In this document: positions 7,769 through 16,642 of the stretch, one piece after another
How positions within the stretch are numbered: the stretch's first letter is position 1
How the letters are laid out: the number at the start of each line of letters is the position of its first letter
Assembly: GCA_030637775.1 (NCBI GenBank)
Contig: DAOWFY010000049.1
Location: forward strand, 1 to 21,449
Direction of reading: 5' to 3'
DNA from: a bacterium
GTDB taxonomy: Bacteria > Ratteibacteria > UBA8468
Length of the DNA stretch: 21,449 nt
Made by a program: the position numbers and the translations under genes
Notes under the pieces: model-generated
Databases searched by the model: none
Seen by the model: only the letters and a program-made list of their open reading frames with translations
Told to the model about the DNA's origin: nothing

Positions 7769-8689
7769 ATGAATAAAGAACTTTTATTAGAGAATAATGA
7801 GGAGGCTCGCTCCCTCTTCGGGAAGTATGATGAGAATTTGAGACTCCTGGAGGAGAAATTAGGAGTAACCATTACTGCGAGAGGCTGTAAACTCTCTCTC
7901 AGCGGAGAAGAGGAGAAGGTAAAAGAGTCCCTCAATCTTTTAGAAAAGGCCTTATCTTTAGTAAGAAAGGGAGAAAGCTTTGATAAGAATCTTCTCTTAT
8001 TTCCGGACTCAATTGAAATTTCCTCTAAAAGAACCGCTGTTTTTCCGAGATCAAAGGGACAGAGGAATTATCTTAAAGCAATGGAGAGGTATGATCTGGT
8101 AATTTCTATCGGACCGGCCGGCACGGGAAAGACATATTTAGCAGTGGCGATGGCCCTTTCCAATTTAAGGCAGGCAAAAGTACAAAGAATCATTTTGACC
8201 AGGCCCGCCATTGAGGCCGGGGAGAAATTGGGTTTTCTCCCTGGTGATTTAGAGGAGAAGATTCGTCCCTATCTTCAGCCTCTTTATGACGCCCTTTATG
8301 ATATGCTCCGAACCGAAGAATTAAAAAGGTTATTTGCAAAAAGAATAATCGAGATAATTCCTCTTGCCTATATGAGAGGCAGAACCCTAAACAACTCTTT
8401 TATTATTTTAGATGAAGGACAAAATGCAACGGCCGAACAGATGAAAATGTTTCTTACCAGACTGGGCTTCGATTCAAAGGCGGTCATAACTGGAGATATA
8501 ACTCAGTCCGATCTTCTTTCAGATACGACGATCGCATTAGTTGAGATACAAACTCTTTTAAAAAAAATTACGGGAATAAAATTCATCTATCTAACTGATA
8601 AGGACATTGTCAGACACCCTCTTGTTCGGGAGATTGTCAGGGCCTATGAGAAAAATATACGTTCGGAATCTGACAAAAACAGGGTTTGA
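7769..8689 (+). CDS. PhoH-like ATPase (PhoL/YbeZ family)
   Basis: This is a cytoplasmic P-loop ATPase of the PhoH family, usually paired with the rRNA endonuclease YbeY and thought to act on RNA. The 306-residue product has an N-terminal KH-like region (about 20-80), Walker A GPAGTGKT at 115-122, the conserved TRPAIEAGEKLGFLPGDL segment, and Walker B IILDEGQNAT starting at 212. The open frame extends upstream through the right arm of the inverted repeat, so ATG at 7769 is chosen as the first start outside it. No good Shine-Dalgarno precedes it, which suggests the repeat replaced the original leader. The 3' end overlaps ybeY by 44 bases. Confidence 0.93.
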   Translation: MNKELLLENNEEARSLFGKYDENLRLLEEKLGVTITARGCKLSLSGEEEKVKESLNLLEKALSLVRKGESFDKNLLLFPDSIEISSKRTAVFPRSKGQRNYLKAMERYDLVISIGPAGTGKTYLAVAMALSNLRQAKVQRIILTRPAIEAGEKLGFLPGDLEEKIRPYLQPLYDALYDMLRTEELKRLFAKRIIEIIPLAYMRGRTLNNSFIILDEGQNATAEQMKMFLTRLGFDSKAVITGDITQSDLLSDTTIALVEIQTLLKKITGIKFIYLTDKDIVRHPLVREIVRAYEKNIRSESDKNRV

Positions 8690-9056
8690 TTCAGGGTTTC
8701 TTAAAAATATTGTAAGAAATATCTGTCAGATCAGAAGGATTGAGCAAAAAGAAATTGGAATAATTCTCCTTGATGATAAAAAAATTCAAAGATACAATCT
8801 TAGATATCGAGGTGTAAATAGACCTACGGATGTTCTTGCATTTCCGGTTGATGAAAGAACAGGAGAGCTCTTCATCTCCTTAGAATCGGCAAGAAGACAG
8901 GCAGAGATTTATCATCAATCACTTAAAAAAGAGCTCAGCCTCCTTATCATTCATGGACTCCTGCACTTTAATGGTTATAAAGATACGGATAGAAAGAGCA
9001 GGTTAGTGATGCGAAAGGAAGAAAAGAACATTTTAAATCTTCTTAGAAAACCATAA
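8646..9056 (+). CDS. ybeY: Endoribonuclease YbeY (16S rRNA maturation)
   Basis: YbeY is a zinc-dependent RNase for 16S rRNA 3' processing and ribosome quality control. The start at 8646 (MRKIYVRNL) fits the family; upstream in-frame codons lie inside phoH. The 136-residue product has RPTDVLAFP and the metal motif beginning HGLLH. The usual pattern is HGxLHxxGYDH with three zinc histidines. Here His103 and His107 are present, but the third position is Asp113 (GYKD). Aspartate can bind zinc, so the protein may still be active, but the change is unusual. It follows phoH as expected and overlaps the next gene by one base. Confidence 0.92.
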   Translation: MRKIYVRNLTKTGFDSGFLKNIVRNICQIRRIEQKEIGIILLDDKKIQRYNLRYRGVNRPTDVLAFPVDERTGELFISLESARRQAEIYHQSLKKELSLLIIHGLLHFNGYKDTDRKSRLVMRKEEKNILNLLRKP

Positions 9057-9652
9057 TGAGAAAATTGCGGCGCTATTTTATTACCGGGCTGGTAGTTCTA
9101 ATTCCCATTGTAGTGACCATCTGGGTCCTATGGAGACTCTCCATCTTCTTGGAGGGAATATTGGGTGGGCTTTTCCGGAGGTATCTACCCGAGTTTTACT
9201 CTCCAGGCTTGGGAGTTATTTCTCTTCTTGTGATTATTATTTTAGTGGGAGCATTGGCAAATAATTTCTTAGGAAAAAGATTATTAAGGTTGTCAGAAGG
9301 ACTTTTGGCGAAGATTCCTCTTTTTAACAAAATCTATCTTTCAATTAAGGGGATCAGCGATGCGATTTTAAAGAAGAAAAGGGGACCCTTCAGTGGCGTT
9401 GCTCTTATAGAATTTCCTCAAGGCATTCAAACCCTTGCCTTTATTACCTCTCCGGCCCAAAAGGAAATTCAAAAGGAAAGTAGTGTAAAATTAGTAAGCC
9501 TCTTTATTCCCACAGTGCCTAATCTTACCACCGGCTTCTATTGCTTGATGCCGGAAAAGAATTTAAAGAGATTGGATTTAAGTGTGCAGGAAGCATTAAA
9601 GTTGATGTTATCATTGGGATTAACTGGACAAAAAGAGGAAAGCACGGAATAG
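9056..9652 (+). CDS. DUF502 family membrane protein
   Basis: This 198-residue protein matches the DUF502 pattern: two membrane helices near the N-terminus (about residues 8-28 and 50-70), separated by a loop with LPEFYSPGLG, then NNFLGKRLLRLSEGLLAKIPLFNKIYLSIKGI and a soluble region with IEFPQGIQTLAFIT and the family stretch VSLFIPTVPNLTTGFYCLMP. The function of the family is unknown; the soluble part probably faces the cytoplasm. It starts on the last base of the ybeY stop and ends one base before recO. Confidence 0.9.
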   Translation: MRKLRRYFITGLVVLIPIVVTIWVLWRLSIFLEGILGGLFRRYLPEFYSPGLGVISLLVIIILVGALANNFLGKRLLRLSEGLLAKIPLFNKIYLSIKGISDAILKKKRGPFSGVALIEFPQGIQTLAFITSPAQKEIQKESSVKLVSLFIPTVPNLTTGFYCLMPEKNLKRLDLSVQEALKLMLSLGLTGQKEESTE

Positions 9653-10420
9653 GTGGCTTTAACAAGAACGAATGCGTTCATTATTCAGAGTAAGAGATTT
9701 AGAGAAACAAGCCTTTTCATTATTTACTACACCCTTAACTTTGGGAAAATTAATGCTATTGCCAAGGGAGTCATCGGGACTAAAAAACCCCCCCTTTTTC
9801 ATCTTTTCCCCTCTTATGTGGAGCTTTTCCTGTATCGAAAGGAGAGCGCTTTGTCCCTTGTCTCAAGTTCAGACCTTCTCGATCCATTTCCAAAATTACA
9901 TCAGGATCTAAAGAAATTATCTTACAGCCTCTATATTTTAGAATTGCTCAAAGAAACGATAAAGGAAAATGAGAAAAATAGCTCCCTTTTTTGGCTACTG
10001 CTTAAAACTTTCAAACTTTTGGAGGAGGCAGAAGAGCCAAATCTAATAGAATTGGTCTTAGTTGCCTTCCAACTGAAATTTTTGAAGGTCCTTGGCTATG
10101 GTCCCTTTCTAAATAATTGTGTCTCCTGCCAGGAAAAGATTGAGAAAAATTTACCGAGCCTTAGACTTAGCGCTAAAGCCGGAGGTGTTCTCTGCCGGAG
10201 ATGTTCGAGAGATGCCGGAGAGTCTCTTTCTATCGGTTATCCTTTAGTCGCATTGATGAATTATCTCTTGGATTTGAAGTTCTCTCTCCTCCCGAGATTA
10301 AAGGTCCCCGTTAATTTGAGAAAAGAGCTTATAAAGTATGTCAATTACTTTAGAACCTATCATCTTCCGGTTAGCCAGAAATCATTAGAGTTGTTGAAAT
10401 CCATAGAAGAGAATGCGTAA
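9653..10420 (+). CDS. recO: DNA repair protein RecO
   Basis: RecO helps load RecA onto SSB-coated single-stranded DNA in the RecFOR pathway. The 255-residue product has the N-terminal OB-fold pattern (AFIIQSKRFRETSLFIIYYT, GKINAIAKGVIGTK), a helical middle, and a zinc-finger CxxC...CxxC (CVSC and CRRC) at about 155-190. The start is GTG directly after the DUF502 stop. Its last eight bases overlap the start of the fumarate hydratase alpha gene. Confidence 0.92.
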   Translation: MALTRTNAFIIQSKRFRETSLFIIYYTLNFGKINAIAKGVIGTKKPPLFHLFPSYVELFLYRKESALSLVSSSDLLDPFPKLHQDLKKLSYSLYILELLKETIKENEKNSSLFWLLLKTFKLLEEAEEPNLIELVLVAFQLKFLKVLGYGPFLNNCVSCQEKIEKNLPSLRLSAKAGGVLCRRCSRDAGESLSIGYPLVALMNYLLDLKFSLLPRLKVPVNLRKELIKYVNYFRTYHLPVSQKSLELLKSIEENA

Positions 10421-11243
10421 GATTTCCGCCGAAAAGATTGTTGCTGCTGTTAGCCATCTTTGTATCGATAGCAATTACCGGATGAATAAAGATTTAATAG
10501 CTTTATTGAAGAAGAACCAGCAAAGGGAGAAAGGTCGAGCCAGAAGAACCATTGCCTCTATCCTGGAGAACATTAAGATTGCCGAGGGAGAAAAAATTCC
10601 TATCTGCCAGGATACAGGGATGGTGACAATTTTTTTGGAGATAGGAAATAATCTCAAAATCAACTTAGGCCGTTATTCCTCCCTTTCCGATATTATTCAG
10701 GAAGGGGTAAGAAGGGGTTACAAAGACGGGTATTTACGTAAGTCAATAGTTAATCCTCTATCCCGGGTTAATACAAAGGATAATACGCCGGCTATTATTC
10801 ATGAGAAAATAGTAGTCGGGAGCCACTTAAAAATTAAGGCTTTAATTAAAGGTTTTGGCGCCGAGAATATGGCTAAAATACGGATGTTGCCTCCAGATAG
10901 CAAAGAAGAAGAAATTAAAATATTTGTAATTGATTCCATCAAGGAGGCATCTTCCAATCCCTGTCCACCCGTAATTGTGGGAATAGGTATTGGCGGAACG
11001 ATGGAGAAGGCAGCCTCCTTAGCAGAGGAGGCGCTCTTAGAACCAGTTATGAGTAAAATTGAAAAATTTGAAAAAGAGCTGTTAACCGAAATCAACAAAT
11101 TGAACATTGGACCGGCGGGATTGGGAGGAAAAACAACCGCTTCATCTGTAAGGATTAAAACCTTCCCTACCCATATTGCCGGACTGCCGGTAGCGGTCAA
11201 TATCTCCTGCTGGGCAAATCGTCATAAAGAAATAATTATATAA
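10413..11243 (+). CDS. Class I fumarate hydratase, alpha subunit
   Basis: This is the N-terminal-type subunit of the two-subunit [4Fe-4S] fumarase, which interconverts fumarate and malate; a tartrate dehydratase relative cannot be excluded from sequence alone. The 276 residues carry three probable cluster cysteines: Cys65 in ICQDTGM, Cys184 in NPCPP and Cys266 in CWANRH. Conserved KDNTPAIIH and IGIGGTMEKAA are also present. Length is normal. The start overlaps recO by eight bases and the beta gene follows after three bases, so the pair is co-transcribed. An oxygen-sensitive fumarase suits an anaerobe. Confidence 0.93.
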   Translation: MRKISAEKIVAAVSHLCIDSNYRMNKDLIALLKKNQQREKGRARRTIASILENIKIAEGEKIPICQDTGMVTIFLEIGNNLKINLGRYSSLSDIIQEGVRRGYKDGYLRKSIVNPLSRVNTKDNTPAIIHEKIVVGSHLKIKALIKGFGAENMAKIRMLPPDSKEEEIKIFVIDSIKEASSNPCPPVIVGIGIGGTMEKAASLAEEALLEPVMSKIEKFEKELLTEINKLNIGPAGLGGKTTASSVRIKTFPTHIAGLPVAVNISCWANRHKEIII

Positions 11244-11246
11244 AAG

Positions 11247-11855
11247 ATGAGGGTTAAGAAGATAGTTAGCCCATTAGAAAGAAAGGAAATAAAAAAACTG
11301 AAAGCGGGAGACGAAGTTTTGCTTTCCGGTATCATCTATACGGCGAGGGATGCTGCCCATAAAAGAATGGTGAAAGGTTTGAAGCGACGAAGTCATTCTG
11401 ACCCCCGTGCTTTCTTGCGAAAGCAAGAACAGGGGGAAGAATCTCTCTTTTCTTTACCATTCGATTTGAGGGGTCAGGTGATCTATTATACCGGACCAAC
11501 GCCAGCACCTCCAGGAAAGATTATCGGTTCCTGCGGACCAACAACAAGTTATCGCATGGATCCATACACCCCGACCCTTCTGAGATTAGGTTTAAAAGGA
11601 GTGATTGGCAAGGGAGACCGCAGCAAGGAAGTTGTTGAGGCAATAAAAAAGTATCAGGCCCTCTATTTTATTGCTCTCGGCGGTTGTGGTGCTTTATACT
11701 CTCAATTTGTGAAGAAGGCAGGGTTAATTGCTTATCCTGATTTAGGGTGTGAGGCAATCTTAAAATTGGAAGTAGAGGATTTTCCCCTCATCGTTGGTAT
11801 TGATAGCTATGGGAGGGATATTTATAGGAGGAAGGGGTCAGGTCTCAACATTTGA
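11247..11855 (+). CDS. Class I fumarate hydratase, beta subunit, with in-frame palindrome insertion
   Basis: This is the C-terminal-type partner of the iron-sulfur fumarase. Conserved blocks are present: AGDEVLLSGIIYTARDAAHKR (split here only for description) around 20-40, PFDLRGQVIYYTGPTPAPPG around 71-90, PTTSYRMDPYTPTLL and LEVEDFPLIVGIDSYG. Between residue 46 and Pro71, where the family normally has only a few residues, lies an extra stretch (residues 50-66, HSDPRAFLRKQEQGEES) encoded by a palindromic DNA element. The last residues (GSGLNI) and the TGA come from a copy of the 26-bp repeat arm. The core fold looks complete, so activity is plausible, but neither insertion has been tested. 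Confidence 0.9.
   Translation: MRVKKIVSPLERKEIKKLKAGDEVLLSGIIYTARDAAHKRMVKGLKRRSHSDPRAFLRKQEQGEESLFSLPFDLRGQVIYYTGPTPAPPGKIIGSCGPTTSYRMDPYTPTLLRLGLKGVIGKGDRSKEVVEAIKKYQALYFIALGGCGALYSQFVKKAGLIAYPDLGCEAILKLEVEDFPLIVGIDSYGRDIYRRKGSGLNI
11395..11442. repeat. Palindromic element inserted inside the fumarase beta gene
   Basis: These 48 bases fold into a long imperfect hairpin: ATTCT (11395-11399) with AGAAT (11438-11442), CCCCC (11402-11406) with GGGGG (11432-11436), TG with CA, and TTCTTGC (11412-11418) with GCAAGAA (11423-11429) around a GAAA tetraloop. It is read through in frame as residues 50-66 of the protein, in a place where relatives have no such segment. This resembles the known behaviour of Rickettsia palindromic elements, although no sequence relationship is claimed. 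Confidence 0.75.
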
Positions 11856-11858
11856 CAA
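11832..11858 (+). repeat. Single arm of the 26-bp repeat, supplying the end of the fumarase beta gene
   Basis: The 27 bases are identical to the left arm of the element at 7691 plus one base (AAGGGGTCAGGTCTCAACAT, then TTGACAA). The TGA stop of the beta subunit lies within it at 11853-11855, so about seven C-terminal codons are repeat-derived. No matching opposite arm follows; a different repeat (11862-11900) is adjacent. Confidence 0.85.
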
Positions 11859-11861
11859 AAT

Positions 11862-11900
11862 ATCCTGTCCCACCTCATCCTGTCCCACCTCGTAGGTGGG
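11862..11900. repeat. 15-bp tandem duplication and hairpin before the tRNA
   Basis: ATCCTGTCCCACCTC occurs twice head to tail (11862-11876 and 11877-11891). The second copy overlaps a perfect stem CCCACCT (11884-11890) / AGGTGGG (11894-11900) with a three-base loop. It could weakly terminate the fumarase transcript, but no T-run follows. A nested repeat remnant is as likely. Confidence 0.65.
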
Positions 11901-11919
11901 AATGGTTGGGAATAGTTTT

Positions 11920-11998
11920 CGGGGTGTAGCGCAGTTTGGTATAGCGCGCTTGGTTCGGGACCAAGAGGTCGGCGGTTCGAATCCGCCCACCCCGACCA
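11920..11998 (+). tRNA. tRNA-Pro (anticodon CGG), CCA encoded
   Basis: A complete cloverleaf can be drawn. The acceptor is CGGGGTG (11920-11926) with CACCCCG (11988-11994). The D stem is GCGC/GCGC, the anticodon stem CTTGG/CCAAG (11949-11953, 11961-11965) and the loop TTCGGGA, with anticodon CGG at 11956-11958. The T stem is GGCGG/CCGCC with loop TTCGAAT. The discriminator A and CCA are genomically encoded (11995-11998). It reads the proline codon CCG. Confidence 0.95.
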
Positions 11999-12022
11999 GA
12001 GTTATTTATTTAAAGAAATCGA

Positions 12023-12127
12023 ATGAAGAAAAAGAAAATAATTAAGAAGGATGGTCGTTATCTTATCTATTATAGCTTTGATAAAGAAGATAGAGTAAAA
12101 AAACAGAAAGACAGAAAAAAGCACTAA
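12023..12127 (+). CDS. Small basic protein, 34 residues, upstream of galT
   Basis: An open frame from ATG 12023 to TAA 12127 encodes a lysine-rich peptide opening KKKKIIKKDGRYLIYYSF and ending in a charged tail. The stop is followed after one base by the galT ATG, the tight spacing typical of coupled genes here. The pattern KKDGRYLIYY looks like a small folded strand pair rather than random sequence, and my recollection is that similar tiny proteins occur beside galT in other bacteria, but this is unverified. There is only a weak ribosome site. Function unknown. Confidence 0.55.
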   Translation: MKKKKIIKKDGRYLIYYSFDKEDRVKKQKDRKKH

Positions 12128-12128
12128 A

Positions 12129-13121
12129 ATGATGGAGTTACGTTGGGATCTAACTTTAGAGGAGTGGGTGGTTATTGCCTCCCATAGGTCGGAGCGCACT
12201 TTCTTTCCTCCAGCCGATTATTGTCCTTTATGCCCTTCCAAAAAGGAAAAACCGAAAACCGAAATTCCTTCCTCAAATTATGAAATAGTTATCTTTGAAA
12301 ATAAATTTCCCTCTTTCTGTAAGAGTGTCAGCAATCAGCCATTAGTCACTGGTAAAAAGGAAATTTTATACAGAAGGGCGCCAGCGAAAGGAATTTGTGA
12401 AGTTATCTGTTATACTCCCCGTCATAATCTGACACTTACTGACCTTCCGACTAACAGAATAGAAAATCTTATCCTTGTCTGGCAGGATAGATATAGAGAA
12501 TTGGGGAAATACTCTTTTATAAAATATGTCTTCATCTTTGAGAACAAGGGAAAAGAAGTTGGAGTTACTCTTTCTCATCCTCATGGTCAAATATATGGTT
12601 ACCCTTTTATTCCTCCAAAGATAAAAAAGGAACTAGAAGCCTCCTTTGATTATTTTAAGAAAAAGAGAAAATGCCTCTTTTGTGAAATAGGAAAAAGAGA
12701 AAAGAAGGAGAAAAAAAGGGTAATTTCTCAAAACAAAGATTTTTTAGCCTTTGTTCCCTTCTATGCCCATTTTCCCTATGAAGTCCATATATTTCCCAAA
12801 AAACATCTTACTTCTTTCCACTCCTTTAAAAAAAATGATACAAGAAATCTTGCAGAAATAATGAAAAAAGTTTTGACTAAATATGATCGACTTTTTGGCT
12901 TCTCTTTTCCCTACATTATGAACATCCATCAAGCGCCAACCGATGGGAGAGAATATCCTTATTATCATTTTCACATTGAGTTTTACCCTTTCTACCGAGC
13001 AGAAAATAGGTTAAAATATCTGGCTGGCTCAGAAGAGGGAGCAGGGGTCTTCATCGGTGATCTACTTCCCGAGGACCAGGCTTCTCAACTCCGTAAATTG
13101 CGACACAATACTATACGCTAA
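12129..13121 (+). CDS. galT: Galactose-1-phosphate uridylyltransferase
   Basis: GalT exchanges UMP between UDP-glucose and galactose-1-phosphate in the Leloir pathway. The 330-residue product is a two-domain HIT-superfamily protein. A zinc-site pair CPLC is at 32-35, the active-site HPHGQ at 150-154 (nucleophilic His152), and the second domain contains CLFC, the HIHQ-like NIHQAP and HFHIEFYP. The N-terminus (MMELRWDLTLEEWVVIASHR) is typical. The last ten or so residues (LRKLRHNTIR) and the stop fall in a dispersed repeat at 13096-13136, so the native C-terminal end seems to have been replaced. The downstream genes are galE and a broken galK. Confidence 0.93.
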   Translation: MMELRWDLTLEEWVVIASHRSERTFFPPADYCPLCPSKKEKPKTEIPSSNYEIVIFENKFPSFCKSVSNQPLVTGKKEILYRRAPAKGICEVICYTPRHNLTLTDLPTNRIENLILVWQDRYRELGKYSFIKYVFIFENKGKEVGVTLSHPHGQIYGYPFIPPKIKKELEASFDYFKKKRKCLFCEIGKREKKEKKRVISQNKDFLAFVPFYAHFPYEVHIFPKKHLTSFHSFKKNDTRNLAEIMKKVLTKYDRLFGFSFPYIMNIHQAPTDGREYPYYHFHIEFYPFYRAENRLKYLAGSEEGAGVFIGDLLPEDQASQLRKLRHNTIR

Positions 13122-13136
13122 CTTTAGTAGCAATAT
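13096..13136 (+). repeat. Dispersed repeat at the 3' end of galT
   Basis: AATTGCGA (13096-13103), 13 variable bases, then GCTAACTTTAGTAGCAATAT (13117-13136) recur as an inverted copy at 21248-21288 with the same spacing and exact identity over both blocks. The galT stop TAA (13119-13121) is inside the conserved block. This is a second repeat family, distinct from the one at 7691. Confidence 0.8.
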
Positions 13137-13182
13137 ACGAAATTAGTCTTTCAGGTTAAGCATGTAGTAACATAAAAGTCTA

Positions 13183-14930
<1,748 letters not shown>

Positions 14931-15054
14931 TCTTTTAGTTAGCATCTCTGATGAGATTTCCCAGATTGGGCAGATTGAAAAGGTGGAAGCCATTTCTAAA
15001 CTGGTTGATGAGATCTGCGGTCTCGCAGACTAAAGAAGAAAAGGAGGTGTTAGC
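14931..15054. other. Gap after galK with a short hairpin
   Basis: The 124 bases hold no convincing gene. A perfect six-base stem TCTGCG/CGCAGA around GTCT lies at 15014-15029, and a strong AAGGAGGTG ribosome site for the next gene precedes 15055. A T-run is absent, so a terminator is not supported. One frame is open across most of the gap (see rejected items). Confidence 0.4.
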
Positions 15055-15813
15055 ATGCCTGATACATTTGCGATAACTATAGTTTCTATTATCATCTTTA
15101 CCATCGTTGGTGCTTTTATTAGAGGAAGAATCAGGGATAAATGCCTGAAGGATTTTTCCGAGGACCTGGTAACCCTGGAAGAAACAACGGGCAAAATAAT
15201 TTGGGGTAAACTGAGCGTGGAAAATACGGGTCTAGAATTAGTTTATCTAACCAAGCACAAAGATAAAAGTGGACACGATGAAACGAGCTACATTCTATAT
15301 AAACACGAGTATCCTAATCTCCAAGCCCTAATTCGCTACCACGATGAATTAAATGAAGAGAGAAAGAAGAAAAGGGAGGAGGAATTAAAAAGAGCCTATC
15401 ATCCCACAGCCTTAAGAAGGTTTAAAAGAAGAATACAAAATTTCTTCAAGACGGCAAGAGATTCGGTGATGGATGTAATGAATCTATTAATCGGTCAGGT
15501 CAAAAGAACCACTCCTGCGGGGGCGATGCTGACCTCTCAAGATAAATACATCTCACAGACAAAACAAGAATTGATGGGTTCTGTCGGAACCTCTTTCGAG
15601 CCTTTATTAGAAAGACATATTGGTAAGAGGGTTGTTCTTGAGTTGGCCAAAGGTGATAAAATATTTGAATATCCAGGCGTGTTAAAGGACTATACGGCGG
15701 AGTTTATCGAAGTCATGGATGTTGGTTACAGAATAAAAGAAGACCAACCAACCAGAAAGGCAGATCTTGTGATTCCAAGGAAATATGGTCTCATCCGACA
15801 TCTCGGTGAATAG
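15055..15813 (+). CDS. Membrane-anchored protein of unknown function
   Basis: I do not recognise this 252-residue protein. A single hydrophobic helix at about residues 5-24 is followed at once by RGRIRDK, placing the rest in the cytoplasm by the positive-inside rule. Residues 30-90 look like a beta-rich domain (KIIWGKLSVENTGLELVYL). Residues 95-135 are a highly charged helix rich in Arg/Lys/Glu, and residues 180-250 look like a second beta domain (GKRVVLELAKGDKIFEYPG, YTAEFIEVMDV). The start is firm: AAGGAGGTG is well spaced before the ATG. It stands alone between the galK remnant and the sugar cluster. Confidence 0.8.
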   Translation: MPDTFAITIVSIIIFTIVGAFIRGRIRDKCLKDFSEDLVTLEETTGKIIWGKLSVENTGLELVYLTKHKDKSGHDETSYILYKHEYPNLQALIRYHDELNEERKKKREEELKRAYHPTALRRFKRRIQNFFKTARDSVMDVMNLLIGQVKRTTPAGAMLTSQDKYISQTKQELMGSVGTSFEPLLERHIGKRVVLELAKGDKIFEYPGVLKDYTAEFIEVMDVGYRIKEDQPTRKADLVIPRKYGLIRHLGE

Positions 15814-15855
15814 ATTTGAAATATCGCTTCAATATTAAATAAAAAGGAGGGAATT

Positions 15856-16641
15856 ATGAAACTTTCTTGTCAGGAGAATTTGGTGCCGGGAAAGAATTTA
15901 GAGGAAAAGCTTAAGAATTTAGAGAAGTATGGATTTGAAGGAATTGAGTTTCAAGGCAAAGGTATCTTTGAGAGAGAAGAAGAGATTAAGAAGGCTCTCT
16001 CTAAAAGTTCTATAAAAGCCTCTACCATCTGTGCCGGGTTTTCTGGGCGTCCTCTTGATAGTAAAAGGGAGGAGAGGGAGAAGGCAATTTCCGACATTAA
16101 AAAATTATTGGAAATTGCCTCCAATATTGGAGCGGTAGGGCTAATTATGGTCCCTGTCTTTGGTCCTCCATCCATTCCCGACCTTTCCCCTTATGCTACC
16201 GAGATTGAGTTGGAAAAGAGGCTCTTGGTAGAATTGCTTGTTGAGATTGGAGAGTGGGCGACGAGCCTAAATTCGCTTCTTTTGGTAGAGCCTTTAAACC
16301 GCTATGAGACCCACCTTCTTAACCGGTTGGATGAAGCGATAGAGATCTGTGAAAAGGTAAATAATCCCCGGATAAAGATTATGGCCGATTTCTTCCATAT
16401 GAGCATTGAGGAAAAGGATGTTGCTGCTTCTTTAGGAAAGGCCGGGGATTGGGTTGCCCATATCCATTTAGCCGATTCCAATCGAAAACTACCCGGTCAG
16501 GGCCACACCGATTTCAAAGGACCATTTGCCGCATTGAAGAAGGTTGGTTACGATCAATATATGGCTCTGGAATGTGGCATCCTGGGAAATCCGGAGGAGG
16601 AATTGCCAAAATCGGCAAATTATCTGAAGAGCCAGATGTAA
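15856..16641 (+). CDS. Sugar epimerase/isomerase, xylose-isomerase-like TIM barrel
   Basis: This 261-residue TIM-barrel protein belongs to the AP endonuclease 2 / xylose-isomerase-like family. The expected metal and catalytic residues are visible: Glu145 (LLVEPLNRYE), Asp178 (IMADFFHM), His204 (HIHLADS), and Glu239 (MALECG). The stretch HIHLADSNRKLPGQGHTDF resembles ketose 3-epimerases of the tagatose/psicose type, so that activity is the best guess. AAGGAGGG lies eight bases before the ATG. It is followed after one base by the kinase fragment, suggesting it once fed a sugar kinase. Confidence 0.85.
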   Translation: MKLSCQENLVPGKNLEEKLKNLEKYGFEGIEFQGKGIFEREEEIKKALSKSSIKASTICAGFSGRPLDSKREEREKAISDIKKLLEIASNIGAVGLIMVPVFGPPSIPDLSPYATEIELEKRLLVELLVEIGEWATSLNSLLLVEPLNRYETHLLNRLDEAIEICEKVNNPRIKIMADFFHMSIEEKDVAASLGKAGDWVAHIHLADSNRKLPGQGHTDFKGPFAALKKVGYDQYMALECGILGNPEEELPKSANYLKSQM

Positions 16642-16642
16642 G

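Noticed and set aside
11469-11479. AGGGGTCAGGT inside the fumarase beta gene, matching the outer end of the 26-bp repeat
   Set aside because: It encodes the conserved LRGQ residues of the family, and the match stops after 11 bases, so coincidence is the better explanation.
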